This document shows, piece by piece, positions 32,228-41,319 of a DNA stretch of 64,000 bases. The notes under the pieces were generated by a model that saw only the letters and a program-made list of their open reading frames with translations, searched no databases and was not told the origin of the DNA. How positions within the stretch are numbered: the stretch's first letter is position 1; the number at the start of each line of letters is the position of its first letter. Origin of the DNA: Atriophallophorus winterbourni (taxonomy: Eukaryota > Platyhelminthes > Trematoda > Plagiorchiida > Microphallidae). Both the position numbers and the translations under genes were made by a program. The DNA is taken from NCBI GenBank assembly GCA_013407085.1, contig JACCGJ010016073.1, positions 62,001 to 126,000 of the forward strand, read 5' to 3'.

Positions 32228-33153
32228 CTAATGAAGCCCATCAAATCCGCGAAATTTGGCTCTCGGTCTTCGCAGGTACGCTGCTCGACGTTCTCAGCCC
32301 ACTGCTGCTGTAGATACAGAGGAAGTGTGCGGACCAAGCGTTCAAGCACCATCAATGAGTTGAGGTCCGCAGTGTAGTTTATTTGCTCTAAAGCAATTTG
32401 GCAATTACTCATCTTTATCACTAGGTGTGACAATCGTTGCGGACTGTACGGTGCTGCTTCAAACTCACCGAACAGTCCATCCAGCATGGATCTTGCTATT
32501 TTATGCGGTTGCCCGAAGAGGTCCTTCAGGATTGATCTCGCCCGCTTATAGGCACGTTCAGGTGGCAGCATGACACACTCTTCTATAGCTTCCTTTGCTA
32601 TACCTCGGCAATAATGTAGCAGATATAGAAACCTCTGTCCGTCATCACGAGTTCTAGACTCCACATAGGTCTCGAACTGACGAAAAAACTTCCAGTAGGT
32701 GCTAGCTGACCCGTCAAAAGACATTAATTCTATCTTTGGAAGATCAGATCGTGGTAAACTACCGGGCTTTTTATTACGAACAGAAGCTTCTACCTCCGAA
32801 CGAGGGTAGTCAGCTACTTCTTCCCTTTGATGCTCACAATGCGCAAGATAACTTGCAACCTTTTGATCGGTATCAATATCTTGCAAGTGTGAATCTGCAT
32901 CGTCAGATGCAGAAGCAGCAATCTCGGCCATTTTAACCGCCTGTGCAGCCTCAAGCACTTCCAGTTTTAGGAGTTCAAGGCGCATTTTAGCCTTACGAAC
33001 AAGGATATTTGAATCTATCGTTGAACCCCTTAAGCTACCACGAGAGCCCACAACAGAACAATGAATGCGCTCACCTGCGGTGTCTTGCGTTCCATTATCG
33101 ACCAACTGTTGGGAAGATTTGATCTTTGCGACAAAACTGCGGGTAACAGGCAT
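32188..33153 (-). CDS. gag: BEL/Pao gag protein
   Basis: An open frame of 321 codons from the first ATG (MPVTRSF), read leftward to a TAG at 32,190-32,188. It continues upstream in frame into the LTR but without an ATG. The product has the Pao gag features: a basic N-terminal region, KLEVLEAAQAV-type helices, LPKIELMSFDGSASTYWKFF (the conserved gag core motif of retrotransposon UBN2/DUF1759 type), FLYLLHYCRGIAKEAIE and LFGQPHKIARSMLDGL. Gag would form the particle that packages element RNA. The end overlaps the next frame by about 38 bases, which is -1 relative to gag; this could be programmed frameshifting or a decay indel. Confidence 0.85.
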   Translation of the reverse strand: MPVTRSFVAKIKSSQQLVDNGTQDTAGERIHCSVVGSRGSLRGSTIDSNILVRKAKMRLELLKLEVLEAAQAVKMAEIAASASDDADSHLQDIDTDQKVASYLAHCEHQREEVADYPRSEVEASVRNKKPGSLPRSDLPKIELMSFDGSASTYWKFFRQFETYVESRTRDDGQRFLYLLHYCRGIAKEAIEECVMLPPERAYKRARSILKDLFGQPHKIARSMLDGLFGEFEAAPYSPQRLSHLVIKMSNCQIALEQINYTADLNSLMVLERLVRTLPLYLQQQWAENVEQRTCEDREPNFADLMGFISLGQRLLTAGSVN

Positions 33154-33183
33154 ATCGACGTCAGCGAATTCGACGTTGAGTAC

Positions 33184-33744
33184 TGTAGCGACCAAATCGT
33201 CACTGGGGAATAGTTTCTGTCACGGAAACTAGTTGCCTGCTACGAGCCACGAGAATCTTCTACCGGGAGTGACGAGCGTTTACGAATCGATCCCAAATCA
33301 GAACAATACGTCAATTTACGCTGTACTATATTGACAAAGACAATTAAAAAGCGAAATATAACAAACTTCAACGGTAATCGAATACAGGTTTCAATACAAA
33401 CCCAACGCGTCCAATAAACGGAAGTCAAACAGCTCAGTTGAGAGCACAAAAAATACCGTTTTCCAATAACGGTAAACACGGGTAACGGACAAATCAAAAT
33501 GTGCGGAAGCCGAAGTGCAGTTAAACAAAGGAAAAATGTTCGGGAAAGAAAACTCTCACAGATTTTACATTTAGTTTAAATGTTATTTTCAATTTAAAGA
33601 ACAAACAAAAAATATCACGGGAAAACTATGACACAAAAAACTTGATACGGAACAAGGGTGTAGGGTGGTAACAAATGTCTCCAGTTCGTTTGATCTTGCT
33701 GGACCGAAAGAGGAATTTTCAAGACATCGACGCGGATTCATACA
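33184..33744 (-). repeat. BEL/Pao 5' LTR
   Basis: 561 bp with the same ends as the left LTR and a seven-base insertion near 33,532. In the minus direction the gag frame begins within 35 bases of this LTR, so the leader is very short. A primer-binding site was not recognised. Confidence 0.95.
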
Positions 33745-33889
33745 GCAGCCTTTGATTATTATTCACGACTTGCAGCTGATCGTAATTGTCTTGCAACTTT
33801 TTTAGTTACTCAAAATATCTATCCCAATTTCACTTACATTGACATCGTTAGAGAACTAAGAGGAAGATTTTAATTATGTAGGAGTAATC

Positions 33890-34095
33890 TTCAGTCTACA
33901 AGCCTTAGATTGCATCTAGGGCGAGCAATATATTTATAAAAATGCAGTACCGTTTTGAAGCTTCTCATTACATGATAGCTTTTGCCAAGCGGTTGTAGGT
34001 ATCTTAAAAGTCTAACGGCTACTTGTTTGGACGACAATACCAGGTCGAGGGTGATTGGAGTGCATACAATACGAAGCCTCTCAGGATCACTCACA
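33890..34095 (-). pseudogene. CR1-like endonuclease C-terminal scrap
   Basis: A minus frame reads CTPITLDLVLSSKQVAVRLL followed by YLQPLGKSYHVMRSF. This matches the end of AP-like LINE endonucleases, where TLDLVxS and LGxSDH are conserved; here SDH is SYH. Nothing of the element's other domains is next to it. Confidence 0.65.
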
Positions 34096-34099
34096 TGCT

Positions 34100-34640
34100 A
34101 ATGCAATGCATGATCATGAAGCCATTCGAGAAAATTTTCGAATTGCTCGGTGACTACACCTACAATGACGGCTCAAGCTAAGTCTGAAAAGTTGATGATT
34201 ACGCTGGGAGCTTAGTGAAACAACCCGTCGAGCGTCTTATTCAGCTGTGTAATCTCCTGCTGGGCTGCACTGGATTCGATGTAGACAAGCTAATGCGAAG
34301 GCTGACTTGTATGAATTCAGCATATTCGAATCAACGTGGACGTTTTCACTGGCTAGAAATATACCCGTACCGTATTGTACAGGTTGTTCTCCAGGAGGAA
34401 TGCAACACTAACGCCACTCCTATCGTCAGGTCTATCACATCTAATGACGAGATACTGTCATTCATGTTTCTTGGCATTTCTTATGCTGCACAGATTAGTG
34501 TACAGCACGGCGGCACTGGTTATTCGTGCTTTTGTAATCCTTTACTCTAAGTGCTTCAATTGTCTTTTAAAATCCCATATAATTATCGATATAAAGGTTT
34601 ATTAACAGGGATTTTATCATTTCGCTTTCTTTAAACAATG
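34100..34640. other. No recognised feature
   Basis: A 111-codon frame (34,215-34,550, plus) shows no family resemblance. It is flanked by LINE scraps. Confidence 0.4.
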
Positions 34641-35010
34641 TGCATTAAAACTTTTGCCAATCATAATAATTTCTTATGAAATACTGATTTTATTCTTGGA
34701 TATCCAATGCAAGTTACGCATTATCAATAATTACCAAAATGTTTTTAAAATCTAATGGCAGTACGTATAATCTTAGCATTGTTTTATGTTCAACGAAAAT
34801 TATAGTTAGATTTGTTTACTTAATGCTTCCAGATAATCACTATGTGATCGAGTATAAAACCAGATAAATAATGGCGTTTTTGAAAATCAATCAATGTTCT
34901 AGAAAGGACTTAACTTCAATGTACAATGCTCATCGAAGAAGCGTGATGTTTCTGCATCGTGGAATTTTTAACAATTTTCTTTCTGGTTGTCCAAAAACGA
35001 CCAGTCTGTC
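34640..35010 (-). repeat. AT-rich LINE (subfamily D) 3' end, copy
   Basis: TTTTATTCTTGGATATCCAA followed by ATTATCAATAATTACCAAAA matches 36,380-36,430, the 3' untranslated region of the nested LINE at 36.4-37.9 kb. The match continues with lower identity to about 35,010. Confidence 0.6.
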
Positions 35011-35334
35011 CTGATTATAAACAGCTTTATTATTTGGTAAACGAAGGGAATTAATTCCCTCCGTTTGCAGGCAACTGTGGGCCAGTTATATTTAGGGCGG
35101 GATAGATATTTTATGCTGAAAAGTAAATACTCGTGACCGTGTGCAGGATCGTTCACCGGTAAATAAAGGATCGGAGAGGCATCATTACCGAAAGATGAGA
35201 TATTGTAGAATAATGCTTATTCACTAGATAAAAATGATTAAGTTAAATCATTTTCAAACAAAGAATATAAACAATAATAAAAAGATATTTGCTGACAATT
35301 TTCTATAAAACAAAATTGGTGAAAACAATTTTTA

Positions 35335-35420
35335 AGGGAGTGTTCAGGAAAGAGTGCCTGCTACTATTTGTGGACCCCTTGTTTTGATGCACCTACCGGA
35401 GAAGCTATTAGCTGGAGTAT
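35335..35420 (-). pseudogene. Scrap of CR1-like (subfamily B) C-terminus
   Basis: On the minus strand a short frame ends with QALFPEHS after two stops, resembling RWQVLFPEHYP at 40.15 kb and NWGKLFPEYSP at 53.3 kb. Short and weak. Confidence 0.4.
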
Positions 35421-35744
35421 TTCACACGAGTTTACTATTTAATTTCCAAAGCGTTGTGTTATGGATTTCACCTAAGTATGCAGCTTAATGACGTTCAAAT
35501 TCTAGCCACTTGTGTCATCCTCCAGTAAAATTTGAAAGAAGTTCGAAACATATGAAAGCTCAATCTATTGTAAAGTTTAAAGGATATTGTAACATATTCA
35601 TCGAGTTGGCTAATACTCGCAAGCGAACTTAACTTTTCCATTTGCCTCAAATCCTTCCGATAACATGGCATTTAGGGGTAAATGCTCAACTTTAAATGGG
35701 TCTTATCTATCGTCATATTAACAAGATTGTACCGATAGTCACCT

Positions 35745-36358
35745 TGGCCGAACAACTGGACTAGGACATTCAAACGATAACGGCGAACATCAGCCGATTT
35801 ACCAAAAGCCACGTCGTGAACCAGTGCATTACCGAGCAGGTTTGTACAACTTGATAATAGATATGCTCGAGCAATATATAATTAGACTATATACTTCATT
35901 ATGGGCCTCCCTATCGTACTAGCTGAAAAAAATGATGTCCTGCTAAGGATTTGTGTTGACTACCACGTCTTTATTCACTTACTGTAAGGAATTCGTTTCC
36001 TGTTCCACGAATTAACGATACCCTTGATGCAGTTAACGGCGTTAACTGATATTCCAATTTAGATTTTGTTGCGGGACAGTGGCAAGTCGAAATGCACACA
36101 GCGGATAGATATAAAACCGCATTTGTCATACCTTGTGGACCGTATGAATTCAAAACAATGCCCTGTTGATAGGCGAATGCATTCGCAACATTTCAGTGCC
36201 TGGTGAATACCATGCTGCTGCTGTATAAAGTTTCATTTATTTGGATGACTGTTCTGTCAAACAATCGAAAAACATCAATATCTAAATCGCGTATTTTGTC
36301 GATAGAGTGAGTCTGGTTTAAATCTGTGCTCAGAGGAATGCACGGTTTTACAGAGAGT
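35745..36358 (+). pseudogene. Ty3/Gypsy reverse transcriptase
   Basis: Broken frames give the RT start PRREPVHYRAGLYNLI, MLEQYIIRLYTSLWASPIVL and LRICVDYH, the core RNSFPVPRINDTLDAVNGVN, NLDFVAGQWQVEMHTADRYK (first catalytic Asp), TAFVIPCGPYEFKTMPC, and the box FIYLDDC with YLDD at 36,238-36,249. It ends in SGLNLCSEECTVLQR, the start of the RT thumb. About four frame changes or stops make it non-functional. The next bases are the 3' tail of an inserted LINE. Confidence 0.85.
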
Positions 36359-37857
36359 AACAAAATAAATAAGTAAATAAATTTTATTCTTGGAAATCCA
36401 AAGCATGTTAAACATGATCAATAATTTCCAAAAGCTTTGTACAATCAGATTATAGTATGTACATTTGCAAAAACAATTTGTTCAAGGTCATTTGTTTCAG
36501 TGTTATTTAACGGTAAATAAATGTAAAGTTAACGGTATTTAAAGTTGTTTTCAGGTAATCGGTACGTGATATGATCTAGTACGGAAACACAGGTATTGCG
36601 AGGAAAAGTCTAGAATGTTTTCAGCAACACTGATGATCAACGGATAAGGTCCATCGAAGATGCACGAAGAATCTCTATTGTTGATAATCCAAACTTTTTC
36701 ATTTTGATTGTTTTAAATAGATTGATCTTTCATGAACATGAACCGTTTTCTTGTCCCTAGGCTGAAGGTGATTTATTCCACTAGTTTGAGGTCTGGGGTC
36801 AGTTTCATTTTGGTGCGGATTGAGAATTTTCCTGGGAGTAAAAAACCTAGAAGCGAGAAAATGTTGTTTCGAACGTTATGAACGTTTATTTAATATCAAT
36901 AACCAGGAATGCCATTATTATACATGTCATCAGGTAGAACATTTAAATTAGGAAGATTGCGAATTTTTTTTCATGGTAAGAAATGAAGCTGGATGTGATT
37001 TGAATTCATTTAAAGAGGAACTGAGTCTTATATATTTTGGAAGAAGATTCCACAGTTTAGCCTATTTAGTCAAGAAGAATCACTTCCTTACTTTAGTACG
37101 AAACCTTGGTAATTTAATAGTTTTTCCACTGTTTCTCAAGCTATGCTTAAAATCATGCCGTATATGAATATTCAAACGTATTTCCATATTATCCATTGAC
37201 AGTTTTTTAAAGAATAATTTGAGGTTATACTTGAGTCTGCGAAACCATAGGGGATCGAGTTTCAGTTGTATACATCTTTCTCTATAGGATTGTTTGGTGG
37301 TATAACCGATGATTGATTTTGTGAAAATACGTTGTATATTTTCTAGAACTATGCTATCGATTTTATTAATATTAGTATATATTATGTTACAATAGTCAAA
37401 GATAGGAATGGTGAATAATTTATACATTTTTAGATTTCAATGAGGCTGAATTATAGATCTGTGTATAGTATTCATACTTTGTCTGGCTTTCGTAATAAGG
37501 TGGCGTATCTGTTCGTTGAAAGTGAGTGATGAAGAATATCAAAATCCTAAATCACGCGTGCTGTCAATCATTCGAATTGCGTTATTGTTTAGAAAGATTA
37601 GGTTATTTTGTATCATGCATGTTATAGGCATAAAATTAGATTTTGCTGTTGAGAACGTTCGACCATTATTTTTTGCCCAATCTGCAAGTGCAGCTAAATC
37701 ATTAATAAAGGTGTTGGAAGTGATCTGGATAACACCGAAAATACTGGCAATTGGTGGACTCATTCTAACTGTGACAAAGTTAAAGTTTCATGGGTTTAGC
37801 CTCGTAATATCTGAAATTATAACAGATTTTGCTTTCGTTCCCGCAACCTAACATCGC
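36359..37857 (-). mobile_element. AT-rich LINE (subfamily D) nested in Gypsy pol
   Basis: A 5'-truncated Jockey/CR1-like LINE on the minus strand. Coding pieces lie at 37,850-37,080 and a long AT-rich 3' untranslated region extends to a (TTTA)n-like tail at 36,359-36,385. It lies exactly between the Gypsy RT thumb and RNase H. About 50 codons of Gypsy sequence are missing at the junctions. Confidence 0.75.
37080..37850 (-). pseudogene. LINE (subfamily D) RT thumb and post-RT domain
   Basis: The right-hand frame (37,763-37,539, readable from about 37,850) gives LAALADWAKNNGRTFSTAKSN, IRMIDSTRDLGF and so on, the region after the RT catalytic box where the LNxxK and DLG motifs lie. The second frame (37,427-37,080) gives MYKLFTIPIFDYCNIIY, VLENIQRIFTKSIIGYTTKQ and RRLKYNLKLFFKKL, which match the post-RT domain of Jockey/CR1 LINEs. 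The palm itself is missing. The Lys/Asn/Ile-rich composition reflects the AT-rich bias. Confidence 0.7.
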
Positions 37858-38335
37858 TTGACGCAAAGAGCAAGAAAATTTTATTGGATAGACGAGTGTG
37901 TTCAGGCCTTCCAGCTTCAGACATCTCTGCTACCAACACTTCCATATGTCAGTCCAAATTGTGGGCGCTGCATTTTTGATACGGATGCCAGTTAAATGGC
38001 GATCGGTGCTGTTCAATCTCAGTTCTCTCCAGACGGTACTGAACAGTTTATCACTTCCGCAAACAGATAACTTTTTGAAACAGAACGCAACTACAGTACC
38101 ACAAGACGTGAGATTTTAGCATTTGTATTTTTACGTCAGCACATTCTGCATCACCTTTTCGGGAAAAAATAATTGTTTTTGTTGATCATCCAGCCCTGCA
38201 ATCGTTACGTAACTTTAGAAATCCACTAGAATAGTTGGTGTATTGGCAAGAAAAATTGCAAGATTACGATTTTGAATGCATGTATCAACCAGGGAAGCGG
38301 CATGCTAATGCTAACGTATTGTCCCGTTAAAATAC
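37858..38335 (+). pseudogene. Ty3/Gypsy RNase H
   Basis: Frames give LTQRARKFYWIDECVQAF, FDTDAS (the first catalytic Asp motif of Gypsy RNase H), MAIGAVQSQFSPDGTEQFI, TTRREILAFVF, then WQEKLQDYDFECMYQPGKRH and ANANVLSR with stop. The last block corresponds to GKxHxxADxLSR, where the usual Asp is now Asn. One stop follows FDTDAS and two more frame changes occur. The normal neighbour upstream is the RT, now displaced by a LINE. Confidence 0.85.
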
Positions 38336-38472
38336 AGATTTCATCAACGCCATACTGGTATACCCGTCAGCAAAAAGCGAATGGAGAAGAAGTCACCTCG
38401 ATGAGAATCGTATCAAAGCTCCTTCAATTATACCGAAGGTCTCACGACAGAACATCATAACTAGTCGAACCA

Positions 38473-39060
38473 ATGAACAGCAAGAAAGTTTATATTATCG
38501 AACCATTACCAGAGACACGTGCTGGGAATAAGCACATATCAGGGATGGTTGACTACTTCAGTAAATGGTTCCAGGCTAAAACCATCCTGAACACAACTCT
38601 TCTTCAGCTTACCTCTCACCGTACTGGTGGAGAGAATTTTATTTTTATTTTTCCAGCATCATTCGAAACGAAGTGCTTCTTAAACATTACCTGGATAATG
38701 CCTTGGCGTCGCGATCGTCGAGGATATCCAAATCATTATAGGAAAAAACGCTTTGGCAGTGGCGGTTGCTTCTCTGCAGACTTCCATCGAAATATATTCT
38801 GGACGCTCGATTGGCTCGTTAGCCACTTACTGTCCTGTGCAACTGAACTGAAGCAAGAACCAATAACGGACCCTAATATGATATCCAGTGGATGGATTGC
38901 TCGATTTGTGTACCTCCCTTAATCCACATTGATCAAAGAACATAGTTTGAAAGCCATCTTTTGCCTCGACTGTGTAAACTTTTCAATTTATGAAATACGT
39001 GAAAAATCAATTAACACCCCCTATGGCAATGGTCTTGTTAAGCGGACTAATCGATGGCTA
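38473..39060 (+). pseudogene. Ty3/Gypsy integrase core, split by a repeat
   Basis: The left part reads HISGMVDYFSKWFQAKTI, matching the D-x-F-S-K-W block around the first catalytic Asp. The right part resumes after the SINE-like insertion (from about 38,870) with LIHIDQRT, FESHLLPRLCKLFNL and, after frame changes, TPYGNGLVKRTNRWL, the NG-V-R-N block near the catalytic Glu position. The integrase would insert element DNA, but stops and the insertion have destroyed it. Confidence 0.8.
38600..38850 (+). mobile_element. SINE-like repeat S1, copy 1 (inside Gypsy integrase)
   Basis: About 245 bp beginning CTTCAGCTTACCTCTCACCG and ending TGGACGCTCGATTGGCTCGT, TAGCCACTTACTGTCCTGTG and an ACTGAACTGAA tail. 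The same unit occurs at 40,795-41,045 and 53,424-53,692 with the same start. It contains no RT. The copy interrupts the Gypsy integrase frame cleanly. Confidence 0.8.
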
Positions 39061-39139
39061 ATTACATAATAAGTTATTTTGTCACTCAAACAAATACGAG
39101 AATATATGACACACTGTTACCACACTGCCTTCTGGCATA

Positions 39140-39348
39140 TTGTACAACGTTACACGGCCGGAACAGGTCTGGGGATAAGCTCCCAATTCAAAACATGATT
39201 TTAACAGCGGGCGTGTCATATAACCCTTGACACCCAATTCCAGCTCCTGGCATGTATGCATGGGCCTGTATGACGCAGCGAAACTGCTTATACTGAAAGA
39301 AGAGAGGGCGACGGCGGCTGACTGGCGCCTCAAAACCAGTTTACATAG
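39140..39348 (-). repeat. GC-rich repeat R1, copy 2 (partial)
   Basis: CCAGCTCCTGGCATGTATGC, GAAACTGCTTATACTGAAAG and GACTGGCGCCTCAAAACCAG correspond to blocks of 15,118-15,232. Diverged partial copy that follows the Gypsy remnant. Confidence 0.75.
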
Positions 39349-39389
39349 GATAGTTGGGGCAGCGATTTTCAGGCCATATTTATAATACT

Positions 39390-39780
39390 GGGTGCAAAAG
39401 TGGAGCCACTTTTCAAAAAGAAATGTTGCTATTAGCAGGAGTCAAGCGTCTGGATAAAAAAATGGTTGAGGGTATGTCAGGGAAAACTTACGAGGAACGT
39501 CTAATTCCTTTAAGTCTCATATCACTTCGGCGTCGGTGTCTACGGGGTGACCGAAAAAAATCTTCAAAATCCTGAAAGGCTTAGGCGAAGAGGGTTTTCA
39601 AGGCTTATTCTCTCGAGCGATCAACCCTTCAACTAGAGAACATGCATTAAAGCTCGAAAAAAGATCACACACGTATGAATCTTAGGCAACACTTCTGCAG
39701 TAAAGAGTGGTAAGTTTCTGAAACAAGCTGCCTGAGGAACTAATTGCTTGCATATCAGTAGGCGCATTCTAAAGGGGTTC
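39390..39780 (+). pseudogene. CR1-like LINE (subfamily B), post-RT end
   Basis: Frames read VEGMSGKTYEERLIPLSLIS and LRRRCLRGD, then after changes IFKILKGLGEEGFQGLFSRA, then KLPEELIACISVGAF. This follows subfamily B at 52.6-53.3 kb (IEGQRGKPYAVRLMSLDLFS, LRRRRLRGD). Severely decayed and 5'-truncated. Confidence 0.7.
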
Positions 39781-39784
39781 GGAT

Positions 39785-40020
39785 CAGTATCAGTATTAGT
39801 ATCAGTATCACAGGGCGATAGTCGACCAAATCGAAACGAGTGCCCAGATTCTTCCGGAGGTGTGCTTGAAAACACCCGCCACTACCAGGATTGGTTCGTA
39901 ATCAACACAGGCGTGTGTAACTGTGAATGGAAGATGGGAGATGTCTCATCACCGAAAGTTGAGAGAGTAATGCATGTTGCATGTCCAATCGAATGAAAAG
40001 ACGATGGACAGCAGTTTATT
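39785..40020 (+). repeat. Interspersed repeat R2, copy 1
   Basis: It starts with a short (CAGTAT)n run and GTATCACAGGGCGATAGTCG, then CGAAACGAGTG, CGCCACTACCA, CACCGAAAGTTGAGAGAGTA and GACGATGGACAG. Its relative at 52,185-52,400 has these blocks in the same order. Unclassified, about 230 bp. Confidence 0.75.
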
Positions 40021-40089
40021 TCCACAAATACGAAAAAATGAAGAGAAACTCTTTTTTGGTTTCAAAATGTTTTTCGAAAATTTTTGTGT

Positions 40090-40604
40090 TTTTTTATCAT
40101 AAATATGGAGGGATTTAGTCTTACGGGTAATGCTCCGGGAAGAGCACCTGCCATCGTTCGTCTAGCCCATGTTTGAACGCAATTACTGAGGTTGCCATGA
40201 TTAGTTTTGCGGGAAGTGAGTTCCACCCGTTCACTATACGAATGCTAAAGAAGTGCGTTCTGGATTCGAGCCTGGTGTGCTGTTTAATTAGCATAAGACT
40301 GTTCCCTCGTGACCAACCAAAGGAGAGAACCGAAAGAAGTCATCGAATTCAAGACAACTTAATCCTTTGACAACCTTAAAGGTCTCTATCAGATACCCCT
40401 AAGTTGCCTCCTCCTATGTGAGAAAAGTCCTAGTGTTAATAGACGATTTTCATAATTGGTGTATGCTGACCCCTCGATCATGCGAGTGGCCAGATGCTGT
40501 ACCTTTTCTAGCTGCACGATATCCTTCTGGTAATACGGCTTCCAAGCCTGGATACAGTATTCTAAATGTGACCTTACTATTGCCTTGTAGAGGGGCAATA
40601 GCAC
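40090..40604 (-). pseudogene. CR1-like LINE (subfamily B), post-RT end, minus strand
   Basis: The frame 40,604-40,389 reads LLPLYKAIVRSHLEYCIQAW, DIVQLEKVQHLATRMIEG and LLTLGLFSHRRRQLRGI. After a frame change, the last part (to about 40,130) reads THFFSIRIVNGWNSLPAKLI and AFKHGLDERWQVLFPEHYP. Both halves match 52.8-53.3 kb. It is 5'-truncated within the RT thumb. AT-rich 3' sequence follows to the left. Confidence 0.8.
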
Positions 40605-40794
40605 CTCAGCTTTTCTGCCTCGTATAATGAGCTTTTGCCTTACCTCTTTCCCTTTCCTCTTTGCAGGTCGCCTGTCGATGTTTTTTCATTTTAAATTTAT
40701 ACGGTTTTTTAACACAATATTAAAAAACTACACAAAAATCCAAATATATAATGCATAGTTTTAAATATCATGTTTTAAATTTCCGCACAAATTT

Positions 40795-41045
40795 TCCATA
40801 GCTGACCTCTCACCGGCTTGGTGACGAGAAACCCTTTCTGTTTATCACTGTCGCAGCTACAACTACTAGGACTGAGGGACGGCCTGCAAAACACCTGGGG
40901 TATCATCGGATACGACGAGGATACCAAAAAACAATGAACCAACTTTGGCAGTGGTGGGCGAAATCTTGAAGCTCTCCACCGACAGAAATTCTGGACGCTC
41001 GATTGGCTTATCAGCCATTTACAGACCTGTGCTAACTGAACGGAA
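40795..41045 (+). mobile_element. SINE-like repeat S1, copy 2
   Basis: It begins AGCTGACCTCTCACCGG and ends with AAATTCTGGACGCTCGATTG, TCAGCCATTTACAGACCTGT and a CTGAACGGAACTGAA tail. The middle is the most diverged of the three copies. It is not next to any plus-strand LINE. Confidence 0.8.
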
Positions 41046-41240
41046 CTGAATCCGACGTAGACGAGAACTCGTCCTTGTCTATATTCTGATTATTGCGGGG
41101 TCAACATTGAACGGCGAACGGTCGAAATATAGCCGTGTAAAACAACACAGGAATTTCAGAAATTTAGATCGTTCAAATGTATCATGCATCAATGACACAA
41201 AATAATTAGGAGAAAAAGCGAAGGGTTTGTCGTATGCAAA

Positions 41241-41262
41241 AGTTCTTCTTCTTCTTCTTCTG
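41241..41262 (-). repeat. (GAA)n tail of CR1-like LINE
   Basis: On the plus strand this is a TTC run of about seven units; on the element strand it is the 3' end (GAA)n. CR1 and I-like LINEs end in short microsatellite tails rather than poly(A). Confidence 0.85.
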
Positions 41263-41319
41263 AATAGGACGGTAGGAGGGTAGGAGGACTACAAGTCCGT
41301 GAAAGCCGCTTCACCTACC

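Larger units (their letters stand above)
27035..33744 (-). mobile_element. BEL/Pao LTR retrotransposon
   Basis: A 6.7-kb element on the minus strand with two LTRs, a gag frame and a broken pol in the BEL/Pao order protease-RT-RNase H-integrase. A purine-rich tract (minus strand, 27,610-27,591) sits next to the left (3') LTR. LTR ends are TG and CA. The five bases outside each LTR (CAAGA and GCAGC) do not match, so no target-site duplication is seen. LTRs differ at roughly 25-30 positions plus small indels (about 95% by eye), so the insertion is not recent. Confidence 0.95.
35740..39060 (+). mobile_element. Ty3/Gypsy pol remnant with nested insertions
   Basis: RT (35,745-36,358), RNase H (37,858-38,335) and integrase (38,473-38,600 and 38,870-39,060) of a Ty3/Gypsy element lie in the correct order on the plus strand. 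A minus-strand LINE (36,359-37,857) separates RT from RNase H, and a SINE-like repeat (38,600-38,850) splits the integrase. LTRs and gag were not recognised; the right end meets a GC-rich repeat at about 39,140. Confidence 0.85.

Noticed and set aside
27030..33749. Five-base target duplication around the BEL element
   Set aside because: The flanks read CAAGA and GCAGC and do not match under any shift of one or two bases.
39886..39905. GGTTCGTAATC as a pol III box B of a tRNA-derived SINE
   Set aside because: No convincing box A at the right distance, and the second R2 copy does not keep the motif.
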